Positions 14,301 to 27,900 of a stretch of DNA of 64,000 nucleotides are shown in pieces. How positions within the stretch are numbered: the first letter of the stretch is position 1; each line of letters begins with the position of its first letter. The stretch covers positions 62,001-126,000 of the forward strand of contig NW_027488783.1 in NCBI RefSeq assembly GCF_050948215.1. Direction: 5' to 3'. A program made the translations under genes and the position numbers. Origin of the DNA: Halictus rubicundus (Eukaryota > Arthropoda > Insecta > Hymenoptera > Halictidae). Below the pieces are notes generated by a model. That model searched no databases. It saw only the letters and a list, made by a program, of their open reading frames with translations, and had not been told where the DNA came from.

Positions 14301-16319
14301 GGATAGGATTGGATAGAGGATAGGATAGGATAGAGGATAGGATAGGATAGAGGATAGGATAGGATAGAGGATAGGATATTATAGAGGATAGGATAGGATA
14401 GAGGATAGGATAGGATAGAGGATTGGAGTGTATAGAGGATAGGATATAGGATTGGATAGGATAGAGGATATTATACGATAGTGGATAGGACAGAGGATAG
14501 GATAGGATAGAGGATAGGATAGAGGATTGGATAGGATAGAGGATAGGATAGGATGGAGGATAGGATAGGATAGCGGATAGGATAGGGTAGAGTATAGAAT
14601 AGGATAGAGGAGAGGATAGGATAGAGGATAGGATAGGAATGAGGATATGATAGGAATGAGTATAGGATAGGATAGAGGATGGGATAGGATAGAGGATAGG
14701 ATAGGATAGAGGATAGGATACGATAGAGGATAGGATAGAGGATAGGATAGGATAGAGGATTGGATAGGATTGAGGATAGGATAGGATAGAGGATACGATA
14801 GAGTATTGGATAGGATAGAGGATAGGATCGGATAGCGGTTAGGATAGGGGATTGGATAGGATAGAGGATAGAATAGGATAGAGGATAGGATAGGATCGGA
14901 TAGAGCATAGTATTGGGGATTTTATAGGATAGCATAGCGGATAGGATTGGGTAGAGTATAGAATAGTATGGAGGATAGGATAGAATAGAGGATAGGATAA
15001 GATTGATACTCGGATATGATCGGATAGAACATAGAATAGGATAGAGGCTAATATAGGATAGAGGATAGGATGGGATAGAGGATAGGATAGGATAGAGGAT
15101 GGTATAGAGGATAGGATAGGACAGAGGACAGGAGACGATAGAGGATAGGATAGGGGATTGGATAGTATAGAGGATAGGAGACGATAGAGGATATGATAGG
15201 GGATTGTATAGGATAGAGGGCAGGAGACGATAGAGGATAGGATAGGATAGAGGATAGGATAGGATAGGATAGAGGATAGGATAGGATAGAGGATAGGATA
15301 GGATAGAGGATAGGATAGGATAGAGGATAGCATAGGATAGAGGATAGGATAGGATAGAGGATAGGATTGGATAGAGGATAGGATACGATAGAGGATAGGA
15401 TAGGATAGAGGATAGGATAGGATAGAGGATAGGATATTATAGAGGATAGGATAGGATAGAGGATAGGATATGATAGAGGATTGGAGTGTATAGAGGATAG
15501 GATATAGGATTGGATAGGATAGAGGATATTATACGATAGTGGATAGGACAGAGGATAGGATAGGATAGAGGATAGGATAGAGGATTGGATAGGATAGAGG
15601 ATAGGATATGATGGAGGATAGGATAGGATAGCGGATAGGATAGGGTAGAGTATAGAATAGGATAGAGGAGAGGATAGGATAGAGGATAGGATAGGAATGA
15701 GGATAGGATAGGAATGAGTATAGGATAGGATAGAGGATGGGATAGGATAGAGGATAGGATAGGATAGAGGATAGGATATGATAGAGGATAGGATAGAGGA
15801 TAGGATAGGATAGAGGATTGGATAGGATTGAGGATAGGATAGGATAGGGGATAGGATAGAGGATAGGATAGAGGATTGGATAGGATAGAGGATAGGATAG
15901 GATAGAGGATAGGATGGGATAGAGGATAGGATAGGATAGCGGATGGGATAGGATATAGGATAGGATAGGATAGAGGATAGGATAGGATAGAGGATAGGAT
16001 AGGATAGAGGATAGGATAGGATAGGATAGAGGATAGGATCGGATAGCGGTTAGGATAGGGGATTGGATAGGATAGAGGATAGAATAGGATAGAGGATAGG
16101 ATAGGATCGGATAGAGCATAGTATAGAGGATTGGATAGGATAGCATAGCGGATAGGATTGGGTAGAGTATAGAATAGTATGGAGGATAGGATAGAATAGA
16201 GGATAGGATAAGATAGATACTCGGATATGATCGGATAGAACATAGAATAGGATAGAGGATAATATAGGATAGAGGATAGGATGGGATAGAGGATAGGATA
16301 GGATAGAGGATGGGATAGA
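11341..16319. repeat. Mosaic satellite zone with the first GATACTCGG modules
   Basis: Here the GATACTCGGATATGATCGG word first appears, at 11856, 12790, 15005 and 16216. It alternates with GATTGGAGTGTATAGAGG blocks and with GAATGAGTATAGG blocks. The part from about 11600 to 12885 is a near copy of 16600-17886 at a constant offset of 5001 bp. The part 13859-14275 is nearly identical to 34758-35174 (offset 20899). Everything between is GGATA/GA repeat, with no gene. Confidence 0.82.
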
Positions 16320-17844
16320 GGATAGGATAGGATAGAGCATAGGATAGGATAGAGGATAGGATATTATAGAGGATTGGATAGGATAGAGGAAAGGATAGGA
16401 TAGGGGATTGAATAGGATAGAGGATAGGAGACGATAGATGATATGATAGAGGATAGTATAGGATAGAGGACAGGAGACGATAGAGGATAGGATAGGATAG
16501 AGGATAGTATACGATAGTGGATAGGATAGAGGATAGGATAGGATAGAGGATAGGATGGGATAGAGGATAGGATAGGATAGCGGATGGGATATGATATAGG
16601 ATAGGATAGGATAGAGGATAGGATAGGATAGAGGATAGGATAGGATAGAGGATAGGATAGGATAGGATAGAGGATAGGATCGGATAGCGGTTAGGATAGG
16701 GGATTGGATAGGATAGAGGATAGAATAGGATAGAGGATAGGATAGGATCGGATAGAGCATAGTATAGGGGATTGGATAGGATAGCATAGCGGATAGGATT
16801 GGGTAGAGTATAGAATAGTATGGAGGATAGGATAGAATAGAGGATAGGATAAGATAGATACTCGGATATGATCGGATAGAACATAGAATAGGATAGAGGC
16901 TAATATAGGATAGAGGATAGGATGGGATAGAGGATAGGATAGGATAGAGGATGGTATAGAGGATAGGATAGGACAGAGGACAGGAGACGATAGAGGATAG
17001 GATAGGGGATTGGATAGTATAGAGGATAGGAGACGATAGAGGATATGATAGGGGATTGTATAGGATAGAGGATAGGATAGGGTAGAGGATAGGATAGGAT
17101 AGAGGATAGGATAGGATAGAGGATAGGATAGGATAGAGCATAGGATAGGATAGAGGATAGGATATTATAGAGGATTGGATAGGATAGAGGATAGGATAGG
17201 ATAGAGGATTGGAGTGTATAGAGGATAGGATATAGGATTGGATAGGATAGAGGATATTATACGATAGTGGATAGGACAGAGGATAGGATAGGATAGAGGA
17301 TAGGATAGAGGATTGGATAGGATAGAGGATAGGATAGGATGGAGGATAGGATAGGATAGCGGATAGGATAGGGTAGAGTATAGAATAGGATAGAGGAGAG
17401 GATAGGATAGAGGATAGGATAGGAATGAGGATAGGATAGGAATGAGTATAGGATAGGATAGAGGATGGGATAGGATAGAGGATAGGATAGGATAGAGGAT
17501 AGGATACGATAGAGGATAGGATAGAGGATAGGATAGGATAGAGGATTGGATAGGATTGAGGATAGGATAGGATAGAGGATAGGATAGAGGATTTGATAGG
17601 ATAGAGGATAGGATCGGATAGCGGTTAGGATAGGGGATTGGATAGGATAGAGGATAGAATAGGATAGAGGATAGGATAGGATCGGATAGAGCATAGTATT
17701 GGGGATTTTATAGGATAGCATAGCGGATAGGATTGGGTAGAGTATAGAATAGTATGGAGGATAGGATAGAATAGAGGATAGGATAAGATAGATACTCGGA
17801 TATGATCGGATAGAACATAGAATAGGATAGAGGCTAATATAGGA
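16320..17844. repeat. Copy 1 of a 1723-bp-spaced ~1.5-kb duplication
   Basis: This aligns with 18043-19567 at a constant offset of 1723 bp. GAGCATAGG is at 16335 and 18058, GATACTCGG at 16857 and 18580, and again at 17791 and 19514. Isolated substitutions are visible, for example GAATAGG versus GGATAGG near 16411 and CTAATATAGG versus CAAATATAGG near 16900. Inside it the GATACTCGG module is itself repeated at 934 bp. No gene is present. Confidence 0.85.
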
Positions 17845-18042
17845 TAGAGGATAGGATGGGATAGAGGATAGGATAGGATAGAGGATGGGATAGAGGATAG
17901 GATAGGATAGAGGATAGGATAGGATAGAGGATAGGATAGGATAGAGGATAGGATAGGATAGAGGATAGGATAGGATAGAGGATAGGATAGGATAGAGGAT
18001 AGGATAGGATAGAGGATAGGATAGAGGATAGGATAGGATAGA
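17845..18042. repeat. 17-mer spacer between the 1723-bp-spaced copies
   Basis: About 200 bp of mostly regular 17-bp units (with GATGGGATAGAGG near its start) separate the two copies of the larger duplication. Nothing else is seen in it. Confidence 0.75.
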
Positions 18043-19567
18043 GGATAGGATAGGATAGAGCATAGGATAGGATAGAGGATAGGATATTATAGAGGATTGG
18101 ATAGGATAGAGGAAAGGATAGGATAGGGGATTGGATAGGATAGAGGATAGGAGACGATAGATGATATGATAGAGGATAGTATAGGATAGAGGACAGGAGA
18201 CGATAGAGGATAGGATAGGATAGAGGATAGTATACGATAGTGGATAGGATAGAGGATAGGATAGGATAGAGGATAGGATGGGATAGAGGATAGGATAGGA
18301 TAGCGGATGGGATAGGATATAGGATAGGATAGGATAGAGGATAGGATAGGATAGAGGATAGGATAGGATAGAGGATAGGATAGGATAGGATAGAGGATAG
18401 GATCGGATAGCGGTTAGGATAGGGGATTGGATAGGATAGAGGATAGAATAGGATAGAGGATAGGATAGGATCGGATAGAGCATAGTATAGGGGATTGGAT
18501 AGGATAGCATAGCGGATAGGATTGGGTAGAGTATAGAATAGTATGGAGGATAGGATAGAATAGAGGATAGGATAAGATAGATACTCGGATATGATCGGAT
18601 AGAACATAGAATAGGATAGAGGCAAATATAGGATAGAGGATAGGATGGGATAGAGGATAGGATAGGATAGAGGATGGTATAGAGGATAGGATAGGACAGA
18701 GGACAGGAGACGATAGAGGATAGGATAGGGGATTGGATAGTATAGAGGATAGGAGACGATAGAGGATATGATAGGGGATTGTATAGGATAGAGGATAGGA
18801 TAGGATAGAGGATAGGATAGGATAGAGGATAGGATAGGATAGAGGATAGGATAGGATAGAGCATAGGATAGGATAGAGGATAGGATATTATAGAGGATTG
18901 GATAGGATAGAGGATAGGATAGGATAGAGGATTGGAGTGTATAGAGGATAGGATATAGGATTGGATAGGATAGAGGATATTATACGATAGTGGATAGGAC
19001 AGAGGATAGGATAGGATAGAGGATAGGATAGAGGATTGGATAGGATAGAGGATAGGATAGGATGGAGGATAGGATAGGATAGCGGATAGGATAGGGTAGA
19101 GTATAGAATAGGATAGAGGAGAGGATAGGATAGAGGATAGGATAGGAATGAGGATAGGATAGGAATGAGTATAGGATAGGATAGAGGATGGGATAGGATA
19201 GAGGATAGGATAGGATAGAGGATAGGATACGATAGAGGATAGGATAGAGGATAGGATAGGATAGAGGATTGGATAGGATTGAGGATAGGATAGGATAGAG
19301 GATAGGATAGAGGATTGGATAGGATAGAGGATAGGATCGGATAGCGGTTAGGATAGGGGATTGGATAGGATAGAGGATAGAATAGGATAGAGGATAGGAT
19401 AGGATCGGATGGAGCATAGTATTGGGGATTTTATAGGATAGCATAGCGGATAGGATTGGGTAGAGTATAGAATAGTATGGAGGATAGGATAGAATAGAGG
19501 ATAGGATAAGATAGATACTCGGATATGATCGGATAGAACATAGAATAGGATAGAGGCTAATATAGGA
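18043..19567. repeat. Copy 2 of the 1723-bp-spaced ~1.5-kb duplication
   Basis: This is the partner of 16320-17844. Similarity ends at about 19567, where TATAGGATAG is followed by GATTGG instead of the AGGATAGG seen in copy 1. GATACTCGG words sit at 18580 and 19514, the same 934-bp spacing as in copy 1. No gene is present. Confidence 0.85.
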
Positions 19568-22300
19568 TAGGATTGGATAGGATTGAGGATAGGATAGGAT
19601 AGGGGATAGGATAGAGGATAGGATAGAGGATTGGATAGGATAGAGGATAGGATAGGATAGAGGATAGGATGGGATAGAGGATAGGATAGGATAGCGGATG
19701 GGATAGGATATAGGATAGGATAGGATAGAGGATAGGATAGGATAGAGGATAGGATAGGATAGAGGATAGGATAGGATAGGATAGAGGATAGGATCGGATA
19801 GCGGTTAGGATAGGGGATTGGATAGGATAGAGGATAGAATAGGATAGAGGATAGGATAGGATCGGATAGAGCATAGTATAGGGGATTGGATAGGATAGCA
19901 TAGCGGATAGGATTGGGTAGAGTATAGAATAGTATGGAGGATAGGATAGAATAGAGGATAGGATAAGATAGATACTCGGATATGATCGGATAGAACATAG
20001 AATAGGATAGAGGATAATATAGGATAGAGGATAGGATGGGATAGAGGATAGGATAGGATAGAGGATGGGATAGAGGATAGGATAGGATAGAGGATAGGAT
20101 AGGATAGAGGATAGGATAGGATAGAGGATAGGATAGGATAGAGGATAGGATAGGATAGAGCATAGGATAGGATAGAGGATAGGATATTATAGAGGATTGG
20201 ATAGGATAGAGGAAAGGATAGGATAGGAGATTGGAAAGGATAGAGGATAGGAGACGATAGATGATATGATAGAGGATAGTATAGGATAGAGGACAGGAGA
20301 CGATAGAGGATAGGATAGGATGGAGGATAGTATACGATAGTGGATAGGATAGAGGATAGGATAGGATAGCGGATGGGATAGGATATAGGATAGGATAGGA
20401 TAGAGGATAGGATAGGAATGAGGATAGGATAGGACAGAGGACAGGAGACGATAGAGGATAGGATAGGGGATTGGATAGTATAGAGGATAGGAGACGATAG
20501 AGGATATGATAGGGGATTGTATAGGATAGAGGGCAGGAGACGATAGAGGATAGGATAGGATAGAGGATAGGATAGGATAGGATAGAGGATAGGATAGGAT
20601 AGAGGATAGGATATGATAGAGGATCGGATAGGATCGGATAGAATATAGAATAGGATAGAGGATAGGATAGGATAGAGGATAGGATAGGATAGAGGATAGG
20701 ATAGGATAGAGGATAGGATAGGATAGAGGATAGGATAGGATAGAGGATAGGATAGGATAGAGGATAGGATAGGATAGAGGATAGGATAGGATAGAGGATA
20801 GGATAGGATAGAGGATAGGATAGGATAGAGGATAGGATAGGATAGAGGATAGGATAGGATAGAGGATAGGATAGGATAGAGGATAGGATATGATAGAGGA
20901 TCGGATAGGATCGGATAGAATATAGAATAGGATAGAGGATAGGATAGGATAGAGGATAGGATAGGATAGAGGATAGGATAGGATAGAGGATAGGATAGGA
21001 TAGAGGATAGGATAGGATAGAGGATAGGATAGGATAGAGGATAGGATAGGATAGAGGATAGGATAGGATAGAGGATAGGATAGGATAGAGGATAGGATAG
21101 GATAGAGGATAGGATAGGATAGAGGATAGGATAGGATAGAGGATAGGATAGGATAGAGGATAGGATAGGATAGAGGATAGGATAGGATAGAGGATAGGAT
21201 AGGATAGAGGATAGGATAGGATAGAGGATAGGATAGGATAGAGGATAGGATAGGATAGAGGATAGGATAGGATAGAGGATAGGATAGGATAGAGGATAGG
21301 ATAGGATAGAGGATAGGATAGGATTGAGGATATAATAGGATAGAGGATAGGATAAAGGATAGGATAGAGGATAGGATAGGGTATAGGATAGAGGATTGGA
21401 TAGGATAGAGGATAGGATAGGATAGAGGATAGGATCGGATAGCGGATAGAATAGGATATAGGATTGGATAGGATGAAGGATAGGATAGGATAGAGGATAG
21501 GATAGGATACAGGATAGGATAGGATAGAGGATAGGATAGGATAGAGGATAGGATAGGATTGAGGATTGGATAGGATAGAGGAAAGGATAGGATAGGGGAT
21601 TGGATAGGATGGAGGACAGGAGACGATAGAGGATAGGATAGGATAGAGGATAGGATAGGATAGGATAGAGGATAGGATAGGATAGAGGATAGGATCGGAT
21701 AGCGGTTAGGATAGGGGATTGGATAGGATAGAGGATAGAATAGGATAGAGGATAGGATAGGATCGGATAGAGCATAGTATAGGGGATTGGATAGGATAGC
21801 ATAGCGGATAGGATTGGATAGGATAGAGGATAGAATAGGATAGAGGATAGGATAGGATCGGATAGAGCATAGTATAGGGGATTGGATAGGATAGCATGGC
21901 GGATAGGATTGGGTAGAGTATAGAATAGTATGGAGGATAGGATAGAATAGAGGATAGGATAAGATAGATACTCGGATATGATCGGATAGAACATAGAATA
22001 GGATAGAGGATAATATAGGATAGAGGATAGGATGGGATAGAGGATAGGATAGGATAGAGGATGGGATAGAGGATAGGATAGGATAGAGGATAGGATAGGA
22101 TAGTGGATAGGATAGGATAGAGGATAGGATAGGATAGAGGATAGGATAGGAATGAGGATAGGATAGGATAGAGGATAGGATAGAGGATTGGATAGGATAG
22201 AGGATAGGATAGGATAGCGGATGGGATAGGATATAGGATAGGATAGAGGATAGGATAGGATAGAGGATAGGATAAGATAGAGGATAGCATAGGATGGAAT
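19568..22300. repeat. Satellite zone with the longest uniform 17-mer run
   Basis: It contains GATACTCGG modules at 19971 and 21967 and two uniform 17-mer runs on either side of a GGATCGGATAGG/GAATATAGAATAGG block near 20890-20930. The end of the zone, about 21320-22020, resembles 43650-44340: TATAATAGGA is at 21331 and 43656 (offset 22325) and GATACTCGG at 21967 and 44280 (offset 22313). No gene is present. Confidence 0.8.
20931..21324 (+). repeat. Longest uniform run of the 17-bp unit
   Basis: About 23 consecutive units of GGATAGGATAGGATAGA run without a visible variant, from after GAATATAGAATAGG to GGATTGAGGATATAATAGG. On the C-rich strand three units make a 51-bp, 17-codon period, which appears as a perfect 17-residue peptide repeat in translation. 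Confidence 0.92.
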
Positions 22301-24600
22301 ATACGATAGGATATAGAATAGGATACGATAGAGTATAGGACATAGGATTAGATAGGATAGAGGATAGGATATGATAGAGGATAGGATAGGATAGAGGATA
22401 GGATAGGGGATGGATAGGATAGTTGATAGGATAGGATAGAGAATAGGATAGGGGATTGGATAGGATAGAGGATAGGATAGGATAGGATAGAGAATAGGAT
22501 AGGATAGTGGATACTATAGGATAAAGGAGGCCATAGACGATAAGATAGGATAGAGGATAGGATAGGATAGAGGATAGGATAGGATAGGGGATAGGATAGG
22601 GTAGAGTATAGAATAGGATGGAGGATAGGATAGGATAGAGGATAGGATAGGAATGAGGATAGGATAGGATAGAGGATAGGATAAGATAGAGGATCGGATA
22701 GGATCGGATAGAATATAGAATAGGATAGAGGATAGGATAGGATAGAGGATAGGATAGGATAGAGGATAGGATAGGATAGGATAGAATATAGGATAGGATA
22801 GAGGGTACGATATTATAGAGGATATTATAGGATAGAGGAAACGATAGGGTATTGGATAGGATAGAGCATAGGATAAAGAATAGGATAGGATAGAGGATAG
22901 GATAGGGGATTGGATAGCATACGGGATTGGATAGGATAGAGGATAGGATACGATAGAGGATAGGATAGGATAGAGGATAGGATAGGGGATTGGATAGGAT
23001 AGAGTATAGGATAGGATAGGATAGAGGATACGATATTATAGAGGATAGGATCGGATAGAGGATAGGATAGGGGATTGGATAGGATAGAGGAAAGGATAGG
23101 ATAGAGGATAGGATAGGATAGCGGATAGGATAGGGGATTGGATAGGATAGAGAATAGGATAGGATGGATGATATTAAGGATAGAGGAAAGGATAGGATAG
23201 AGGATTGGGTAGGTGATTGGATAGGATAGAGGATAGGATAGGATAGAGGATAGTATAGGATAGAGGATAGGATAGGATAGAGGATAGGATAGGATAGGAT
23301 AGAGGATAGCATAGGATAGAGGAGACGATAGGATAGAGGATAGGATAGGATAGAGGATACGATAGGATAGAGGATATGATAGGATAGGATAGAGGATAGG
23401 ATAGGATCGAGGATTGGATTGGATAGAGGATAGGATATAGGATTGGATAGGATAGAGCATAGGATACGATAGTGGATAGGATAGAGGATAGGATAGGATA
23501 GAGGATAGGATCGGATAGCGGTTAGGATAGGGGATTGGATAGGATACGATAGTGGATAGGAAAGAGGATAGCATAGGATAGAGGATAGGATAGAGGATAG
23601 GATAGGATAGAGGATAGGATAGGAATGAGGATAGGATAGGATAGAGGATAGGATAAGATAGATACTCGGATAGGATCGGATAGAACATAGAATAGGATAG
23701 AGGATAATATAGGATAGAGGATAGGATAGGATAGAGGATTGGATAGGATAGAGGAAAGGATAGGATAGGGGATTGGATAGGATAGAGGATAGGAGACGAT
23801 AGAGGATATGATAGAGGATAGTATAGGATAGAGGACAGGAGACGATAGAGGATAGGATAGGATAGAGGATAGTATACGATAGTGGATAGGATAGAGGATA
23901 GGATAGGATAGCGGATGGGATAGGATATAGGATAGGATAGGATAGAGGATAGGATAGGATAGAGGATAGGATAGGATAGAGGATAGGATAGGATAGAGGA
24001 TAGGATAGGATAGAGGATAGGATAGGATAGCGGATAGGATATGGTAGAGTATATAATAGGATAGAGGATAGGATAGGTTAGAGGATAGGATAGGAATGAG
24101 GATAGGATAGGATAGAGGATAGGATAAGATAGAGGATCGGATAGGATCGGATAGAATATAGAATAGGATAAAGGATAGGATAGGATAGAGGATAGGATAG
24201 GATAGAGGATAGGATAGGATAGAGCATAGGATAGAGGATAGGATAGGATAGCGGATGGGATAGGATAGAGGATAGGATAGGATAGAGGATAGGATAGGAT
24301 AGAGGATAGGATAGGATAGAGGATAGGATAGGATAGAGGATAGGATAGGATAGCGGATAGGATATGGTAGAGTATATAATAGGATAGAGGATAGGATAGG
24401 ATAGAGGATAGGATAGGACAGAGGATAGGATAGGAATGAGGATAGGATAGGATAGAGGATAGGATAAGATAGAGGATCGGATAGGATCGGATAGAATATA
24501 GAATAGGATAAAGGATAGGATAGGATAGAGGATAGGATAGGATAGAGGATAGGATAGGATAGAGGATAGGATAGGATACAGGATAGGATAGAGGATTGGA
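22301..24600. repeat. Mosaic satellite zone with GATATTAAGG module
   Basis: It carries the variant GGCCATAGACGATAAG near 22530, the GGGTACGATATTATAGAGG block near 22801, the GATATTAAGG word near 23170 and a GATACTCGGATAGGATCGG variant at 23661. The segment 23162-23737 is repeated at 25331-25906 at a constant offset of 2169 bp; a CGAGG versus CGGGG difference is visible. GGTAGAGTATATAATAGG blocks start here. No gene is present. Confidence 0.8.
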
Positions 24601-27600
24601 TAGAATAGGTGACATTAGAGGATTGAGGGTAGGACAGGATAGCGGACAGGATAGGATATAGGATTGGATAGGATAGAGGATAGGATAGGATGGAGGATAG
24701 GATAGGATAGCGGATAGGATAGGGTAGAGTATAGAATAGGATAGAGGAGAGGATAGGATAGAGGATAGGATAGGAATGAGGATAGGATAGGAATGAGGAT
24801 AGGATAGGATAGAGGATGGGATAGGATAGAGGATAGGATAGGATAGAGGATAGGATACGATAGAGGATAGGATAGAGGATAGGATAGGATAGAGGATTGG
24901 ATAGGATTGAGGATAGGATAGGATAGAGGATAGGATAGAGGATTGGATAGGATAGAGGATAGGATAGGATAGAGGATAGGATAGGATAGAGGATAGGATA
25001 GGATAGCGGATGGGATAGGATATAGGATAGGATAGGATAGAGGATAGGATAGGAATGAGGATAGGATAGGACAGAGGATAGGAGACGATAGAGGATAGGA
25101 TAGGGGATTGGATAGCATAGAGGATAGGAGACGATAGAGGATATGATAGGGGATTGTATAGGATAGAGGACAGGAGACGATAGAGGATAGGATAGGATAG
25201 AGGATAGGATAGGATAGGATAGAGGATAGGATAGGATACGGGATAGGATAGGATAGAGGATAGGATAGGATAGAGGATAGGATAGGATAGCGGATAGGAT
25301 AGGGGATTGGATAGGATAGAGAATAGGATAGGATGGATGATATTAAGGATAGAGGAAAGGATAGGATAGAGGATTGGGTAGGTGATTGGATAGGATAGAG
25401 GATAGGATAGGATAGAGGATAGTATAGGATAGAGGATAGGATAGGATAGAGGATAGGATAGGATAGGATAGAGGATAGCATAGGATAGAGGAGACGATAG
25501 GATAGAGGATAGGATAGGATAGAGGATACGATAGGATAGAGGATATGATAGGATAGGATAGAGGATAGGATAGGATCGGGGATTGGATTGGATAGAGGAT
25601 AGGATATAGGATTGGATAGGATAGAGCATAGGATACGATAGTGGATAGGATAGAGGATAGGATAGGATAGAGGATAGGATCGGATAGCGGTTAGGATAGG
25701 GGATTGGATAGGATACGATAGTGGATAGGAAAGAGGATAGCATAGGATAGAGGATAGGATAGAGGATAGGATAGGATAGAGGATAGGATAGGAATGAGGA
25801 TAGGATAGGATAGAGGATAGGATAAGATAGATACTCGGATAGGATCGGATAGAACATAGAATAGGATAGAGGATAATATAGGATAGAGGATAGGATAGGA
25901 TAGAGGATAGGATAGGATAGAGCATAGGATAGAGGATAGGATAGGATAGCGGATGGGATAGGATAGAGGATAGGATAGGATAGAGGATAGGATAGGATAG
26001 AGGATAGGATAGGATAGAGGATAGGATAGGATAGAGGATAGGATAGGATAGCGGATAGGATATGGTAGAGTATATAATAGGATAGAGGATAGGATAGGAT
26101 AGAGGATAGGATAGGATAGAGGATAGGATAGGAATGAGGATAGGATAGGATAGAGGATAGGATAAGATAGAGGATCGGATAGGATCGGATAGAATATAGA
26201 ATAGGATAAAGGATAGGATAGGATAGAGGATAGGATAGGATAGAGGATAGGATAGGATAGAGGATAGGATAGGATACAGGATAGGATAGAGGATTGGATA
26301 GAATAGGTGACATTAGAGGATTGAGGGTAGGACAGGATAGCGGACAGGATAGGATATAGGATTGGATAGGATAGAGGATAGGATAGGATGGAGGATAGGA
26401 TAGGATAGCGGATAGGATAGGGTAGAGTATAGAATAGGATAGAGGAGAGGATAGGATAGAGGATAGGATAGGAATGAGGATAGGATAGGAATGAGGATAG
26501 GATAGGATAGAGGATGGGATAGGATAGAGGATAGGATAGGATAGAGGATAGGATACGATAGAGGATAGGATAGAGGATAGGATAGGATAGAGGATTGGAT
26601 AGGATTGAGGATAGGATAGGATAGAGGATAGGATAGAGGATTGGATAGGATAGAGGATAGGATAGGATAGAGGATAGGATAGGATAGAGGATAGGATAGG
26701 ATAGCGGATAGGATATGGTAGAGTATAGAATAGGATAGAGGATAGGATAGGATAGAGGATAGGATAGGATAGAGGATAGGATAAAGGATCGGATGGAGCA
26801 TAGTATAGGGGATTGGATAGGATACGATAGTGGATAGGAAAGAGGATAGCATAGGATAGAGTATAGGATAGAGGATAGGATAGGATAGAGGATAGGATAG
26901 GAATGAGGATAGGATAGGATAGAGGATAGGATAAGATAGATACTCGGATAGTATCGGATAGAACATAGAATAGGATAGAGGATAATATAGGATAGAGGAT
27001 AGGATAGGATAGAGGATTGGATAGGATAGAGGAAAGGATAGGATAGGGGATTGGATAGGATAGAGGATAGGATAGGATAGCGGATAGGATATGGTAGAGT
27101 ATAGAATAGGATAGAGGATAGGATAGGATAGAGGATAGGATAGGATAGAGGATAGGATAAAGGATCGGATGGAGCATAGTATAGGGGATTGGATAGGATA
27201 CGATAGTGGATAGGAAAGAGGATAGCATAGGATAGAGTATAGGATAGAGGATAGGATAGGATAGAGGATAGGATAGGAATGAGGATAGGATAGGATAGAG
27301 GATAGGATAGGAATGAGGATAGGATAGGATAGAGGATAGGATAAGATAGAGGATCGGATAGGATCGGATAGAATATAGAATAGGATAAAGGATAGGATAG
27401 GATAGAGGATAGGATAGGATAGAGGATAGGATAGGATAGAGGATAGGATAGAGGATAGGATAGGATAGCGGATGGGATAGGATATAGGATAGGATAGGAT
27501 AGAGGATAGGATAGGATAGAGGATAGGATAGGATAGAGGATAGGATAGGATAGAGGATAGGATAGGATAGAGGATAGGATAGGATACGGGATAGGATAGG

Positions 27601-27900
27601 ATAGAGGATAGGATAGGATAGAGGATAGGATAGGATAGCGGATAGGATATGGTAGAGTATAGAATAGGATAGAGGATAGGATAGGATAGAGGATAGGATA
27701 GGATAGAGGATAGGATAAAGGATCGGATGGAGCATAGTATAGGGGATTGGATAGGATACGATAGTGGATAGGAAAGAGGATAGCATAGGATAGAGTATAG
27801 GATAGAGGATAGGATAGGATAGAGGATAGGATAGGAATGAGGATAGGATAGGATAGAGGATAGGATAAGATAGATACTCGGATAGTATCGGATAGAACAT
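22825..27900 (-). other. Stop-free frame of 1691 codons, not a gene
   Basis: The C-rich strand reads open here only because TATCC/CTATCC repeats contain no stop trinucleotide in any frame. The product is a monotonous L/S/Y/P/I repeat with a 17-residue period equal to three 17-bp units. It has no domain, signal peptide, intron signal or change of composition at its ends. Other frames over the same bases are also open for long distances. The start is a variant CAT on the + strand, not a recognised translation start. I reject it as a coding sequence. Confidence 0.95.
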
